Positions 60,348 through 64,000 of a stretch of DNA of 64,000 nt are shown in pieces. The stretch's first letter is position 1, and every line of letters starts with the position of its first letter. The DNA comes from Parus major (taxonomy: Eukaryota > Chordata > Aves > Passeriformes > Paridae). The stretch spans positions 25,918,847 through 25,982,846 of the forward strand of contig NC_031771.1 of the NCBI RefSeq assembly GCF_001522545.3, given 5' to 3'. The notes beneath the pieces are model-generated. The model was not told where the DNA came from, did not search any database, and was given only the letters and a program-made list of their open reading frames with translations. The position numbers were made by a program, and so were the translations under genes.

Positions 60348-60433
60348 TTGTTGCTGTTTGTTTGTTTGTTTGTGGGTTTTGTTTGTGGTTTGTTTTTGGG
60401 TGTTTTTTTTTTGTTACTCTTGTTGGTTGTTTG
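60348..60433. repeat. (TTTG)n and T/G-rich low-complexity tract
   Basis: (TTTG) units grade into irregular T/G-rich sequence with no C for about 70 bases. Confidence 0.88.
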
Positions 60434-63400
60434 ACCTGTTTTAAAAGACAATCTGCAGGGAGAATCTTCCTCGATGGCTAATTATTTGTTTGCTAAAATA
60501 TTTTAATTTTGTTTCATCTGTTAATTCCCTCCTGGTTAAAATTTCAAAGCCTCATCTAGTGGTATCTTCTAGAAGCCCTGCTATCTCCTAATTACAGCTT
60601 ATCTTCAAATCCCTACAAAACAGCTGTAATCAAACTCCTATTGAATGTCCTGGTGTTTTGGGGCTTTTTTTGAGTTAAGGTAGATGTATTGATAGTTATT
60701 CCTAGATCTACTTATGATTTGAAAAGTTGGCTTCAAAACTTACGTGAAATTTACCCTCACAGTTAATTGCAGAGACAAAACAACTTACTGTATCTTCTCT
60801 AGGATATAATTTAAGGTCTTTTGAGATCAATGTAACAATTTCACTTGCACTCTTTTTAGAGTCACCGATAAAGTAATTTATTTCTGTTAGATTTGATGCT
60901 TTATTGGGAGTGCAACCTTTCATACTAGTGTAACTTTGCTGACATTATGGTGTTCTCTCTCTGTTTTTATCTTGCTAACATCTTAAGAAAATTCATATAC
61001 TGTTTAATAAACTGCATTCCATGAATTCCAGTAGTTGCATATCCTGCATGGTCATCACTTGTAAGCAGAGCCTTTCTCTGGGGAACTCTGGGATACTTTT
61101 AATGAAACCCAACCAAAGCTGGGTTTTTCACTTGTTAGGTTAGTTTAGGTTGATGTTGCTGTCTCAAGCTGTTATACCCATAGACATATTCATGCTGTGG
61201 AAAGATTTCTTGGTTCCAAACAGTTTCCTTCTGTATATGGACTTCATTTTCTGCAAACAGTCATTGTCTCATCATTCCTATACAGCTCTGTAAAGAGCTG
61301 AGAGTAAAGCATCTCTTTCAGGAGCTTGGGGATTAATACAGGCAATTCTATCAGAAATTGCTCTTTATTAAAGAGTGATGTGCCTAAGTCCAGGAGAATC
61401 AGCAAAAACCATCTTTCCTTCCTCGAAAATGCTATTTTCATTTAAATCTGATTTGGTTCTATCACATTTTTTTTCTGTTCTGGAATAAACCTTTCTGGAA
61501 CTAAACCACAAGAAAGCTCCCTTGAAGCAAGTTTTTGCTACTACTTTCTTCGCAATTTTTGAAAGAGTTTATTCAGGCTTTTGTACCTTACTCATCACCA
61601 TAGTTTCTCTGAATGCTTTCAGAGGATGCCAAGTGATGTGCATAATATCTGACATATGTGGTTTGTTATCTGTCTGATTGCCTTCCCAGAAGGAAAATTC
61701 TAAGTGCAGTAGTAAGTTTGCTTTTGAAGGACTTTGGGGATAGAAGACAGTTTGTCTAGACTTTGATTAGAAATTCTTGTTACTTTTCTGACCCTTCAGC
61801 AAAGGGAACTACTTGCTGAACTACTAGGCAGTCAGTGGCTGCTACCTTTTGCTGTTAATTCTAGGAAAAAGCAGAAAGCAGTAACATTTCAATATTTATT
61901 CATGTTCCTTTAAGAGCCCTTAAGTGACAACTGACTTCTCTGTTAACGGAGGAACAGTAAAGGAAACAGTGAGATGACAAAAAATCCAACTAGCTGATAT
62001 TAAATAGTTCACCTTAAGGTACTTACTGTTTATATGAACTCCTGGTATCTGCTAACAGTCATATTATTGGACTGATGCAAGACCTGGCTTGTTTCCATTG
62101 TATGTGCAGGGTGCATAGTTGCAGGGGAGGAGAGCCATGGCTCAGGTGAGCCACTGGCAGGAAAAATGTCACGTGCAGATACGATTCACTTGCATTGCTC
62201 GTACTTTTTTGGCAGCAAAACAGTTCAACTTATCAGTATTGAACTCATGCATTCTGAATGTTTTCTTTCCATTTTATTGTCTAGATGCAGGGAGCTGTAT
62301 CTTTTAGCATGATTAATATTCAGCTATACCTGTTCTGGCATGGTAATGGCATTTCTTGTTGATAATAATCTCTTTCTTCCCACAAAAATCTGTCACCAAT
62401 AGCATGGACTCCACCTTTCAGAAAAGCAGGAACAAAGGTGAGACCCAGACAGGGCAAAGGTTAGCAAGTAATTTCCTATTCTTGTTTTAGATTTTCTTTG
62501 GTGTTCATGTACATGCTAACTTTAAAACCTGTTAATATTCTTACACAGATCTTGGATCCTCTTGTCTTTCTCAGTTTTACTTTCTTTGCTTTAAGTCTCT
62601 GGTATTCGTTACACTATGGTTTGGTGTATAGCCAGGCTTTGGAGTCTAAGAAGGCCATTTTGCAAACTATTAAACGAAGAATTAATATGGTTTTTGTAAA
62701 ATCACATGCATTTCCCCACTTCTTATTTTGTTTCCAAAATTAGCCTTGCAAATGGAGCTTTGGGGCTGAACAAGAAATTGCTGAGATTTCTTCCTCCGCA
62801 CCTACTCCAAAGGTTGAAGATGAATCATTGTGTTTCCTGGGAGAGCGTGGGGCCTGGCAAGTCTAGTGATTCAAAGTGAAGCCTTCATAGACATTACCAG
62901 TATTTTTTAAGCCCTGCTGTCTGGCACAGATCTGGGTGGTTTTCTAGAAGGTTAAACTGCTTAACTGGTCTCTGAATGGTGACAGCTGATCAGGAGTTAT
63001 GGCCCAACTTAGATGTATTGATCATGGGGTGGGAGTCTGGCAGTGAAAAGGGGAGGAAGAGAGAGGATGAATCCAATGAACAAGAAGAGGTTGCATTTTC
63101 TGTAGGTGGGGGTGCTGCATGGGAATCAGGGATTAGGGGGCACAAAGGAGACAGGGAGTTCTAAAGTCAGGTGAAAGAAGGCATTTATGGAGAATAAGGG
63201 GTTGGTCATAGGATGGCAGTATTGGTCAGAAAAGGAAAGGAGAAATAGTTTGTACAATATGGAGGAGGAAAATAGAGGTGGCAGTTCTCAGGTATAAGTA
63301 GCCTGTCATGCTGAAATGTGGAAATAAGTTAAATGCCACATCTGCCTTACAATTATTAATTTATTAGAGAAAGACAATTGTGATTAATTCCTGCAATAAG

Positions 63401-64000
63401 TGTGGAAGTGTTTTTGTAATTGTAGCAGTGTATATATGGATCTGGATTTACTTTATTGGTGGGTTTTTTGCTTAATCTTGTTAATATTCTAGGAAGGTCT
63501 TTCTGGTGATGTACTGCTTCTGTATGAAATTCCCTTCAGTCTTTACAGTGTCTTCTATCATGAGATTCTCTGGAAGGACCTGAGGGACTGAGTAGATAAT
63601 CTATTAATTCAGGTAAACATTTATTATGCTTTTCTTTTCAAAAATGAAAGAGTAGTTTTGGCTCCAACACATCCTCACTGGGTTTATTTCATACACACAT
63701 ACAATTGTGAAAAGTCCTAATCTATTCATCTCATGATTGAATTTTATGTCCTTTCTATTAAAGTTATTCTGTAAGTGATGCAGTCCACTGGATTAAGGGA
63801 TTGTGAGTGCTGAATAGGATTTGTTGCAACATATTGTCAGAAAGGAAGAATTTCTTGATTTAAAGCCGATAATCAGATAAACTCCAAAAATAGTCCTAGG
63901 TGCCTCTTTTTAGTACTGTATGCTTTTCATTTACCTGGCTATGTGCATGTAGAGCTCTCCTCAAAACACTTTTTTCTTTAAGGGTTTCATCTGACACTGA
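60434..64000. other. Unassigned non-coding DNA
   Basis: No gene, RNA or recognisable transposon. Frames are short (at most 81 codons) and none is favoured. Confidence 0.55.

Noticed and set aside
1..64000. CRISPR arrays, prokaryotic operons, tRNA or rRNA genes
   Set aside because: No regularly spaced direct repeats, no ribosome-binding-site-led gene series, and no tRNA B-box or rRNA core sequence was found. The CR1 elements show vertebrate nuclear DNA.

Overview
The window reads as a gene-poor, AT-rich stretch of vertebrate nuclear DNA, almost certainly avian. The decisive evidence is a set of 5'-truncated CR1 (chicken repeat 1) LINE copies: four clear or likely ones on the minus strand (about 8.57-9.09, 18.61-18.79, 56.11-56.80 and 58.94-59.39 kb) and two on the plus strand (11.40-11.52 and 38.84-39.71 kb). 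They carry recognisable CR1 3' untranslated and reverse-transcriptase C-terminal sequence. There are also a few short MIR-like SINE scraps, simple repeats, and many A/C-rich (or complementary G/T-rich) low-complexity tracts. No operon-style layout, long intronless gene, rRNA, tRNA or CRISPR array is visible.

Layout: 0-34 kb is mostly featureless non-coding DNA with CR1 remnants at 8.6, 11.4, 12.7 (a very old reverse-transcriptase-like scrap) and 18.6 kb, plus microsatellites, a 34-bp tandem duplication (26.4 kb), a perfect short palindrome (16.58 kb) and a G/T-rich tract (29.35-29.51 kb). At 38.8-39.7 kb lies a CR1 copy whose reverse-transcriptase active-site box is destroyed. At 45.3-45.6 kb a small patch holds 14 CpG dinucleotides in an otherwise CpG-poor region. 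From 56 to 60 kb lie two more CR1 copies, and the rest to 64 kb is unassigned.

The most interesting observation is a possible split gene on the plus strand at 44.8-56.1 kb. Six candidate exons (44848-44944, 49542-49647, 51655-51720, 52853-53008, 55259-55307, 55807-56089), each bounded by AG acceptor and GT donor signals, join in one reading frame with matching phases at every junction. They give 251 codons and end at a TAA that overlaps an AATAAA hexamer. The last exon is the strongest part: a 93-codon frame of natural composition behind a good acceptor. I do not recognise the protein. Weaker candidate exons further upstream (34.5, 37.2, 41.0, 41.2, 42.1 kb) could belong to the same gene, but not all their phases close. 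Competing minus-strand candidates (27.3, 45.2-45.5, 53.5-54.1, 59.9-60.1 kb) are also listed. All gene models here rest on reading frame and splice motifs only, in long AT-rich DNA where such motifs arise by chance, so confidence is deliberately modest.
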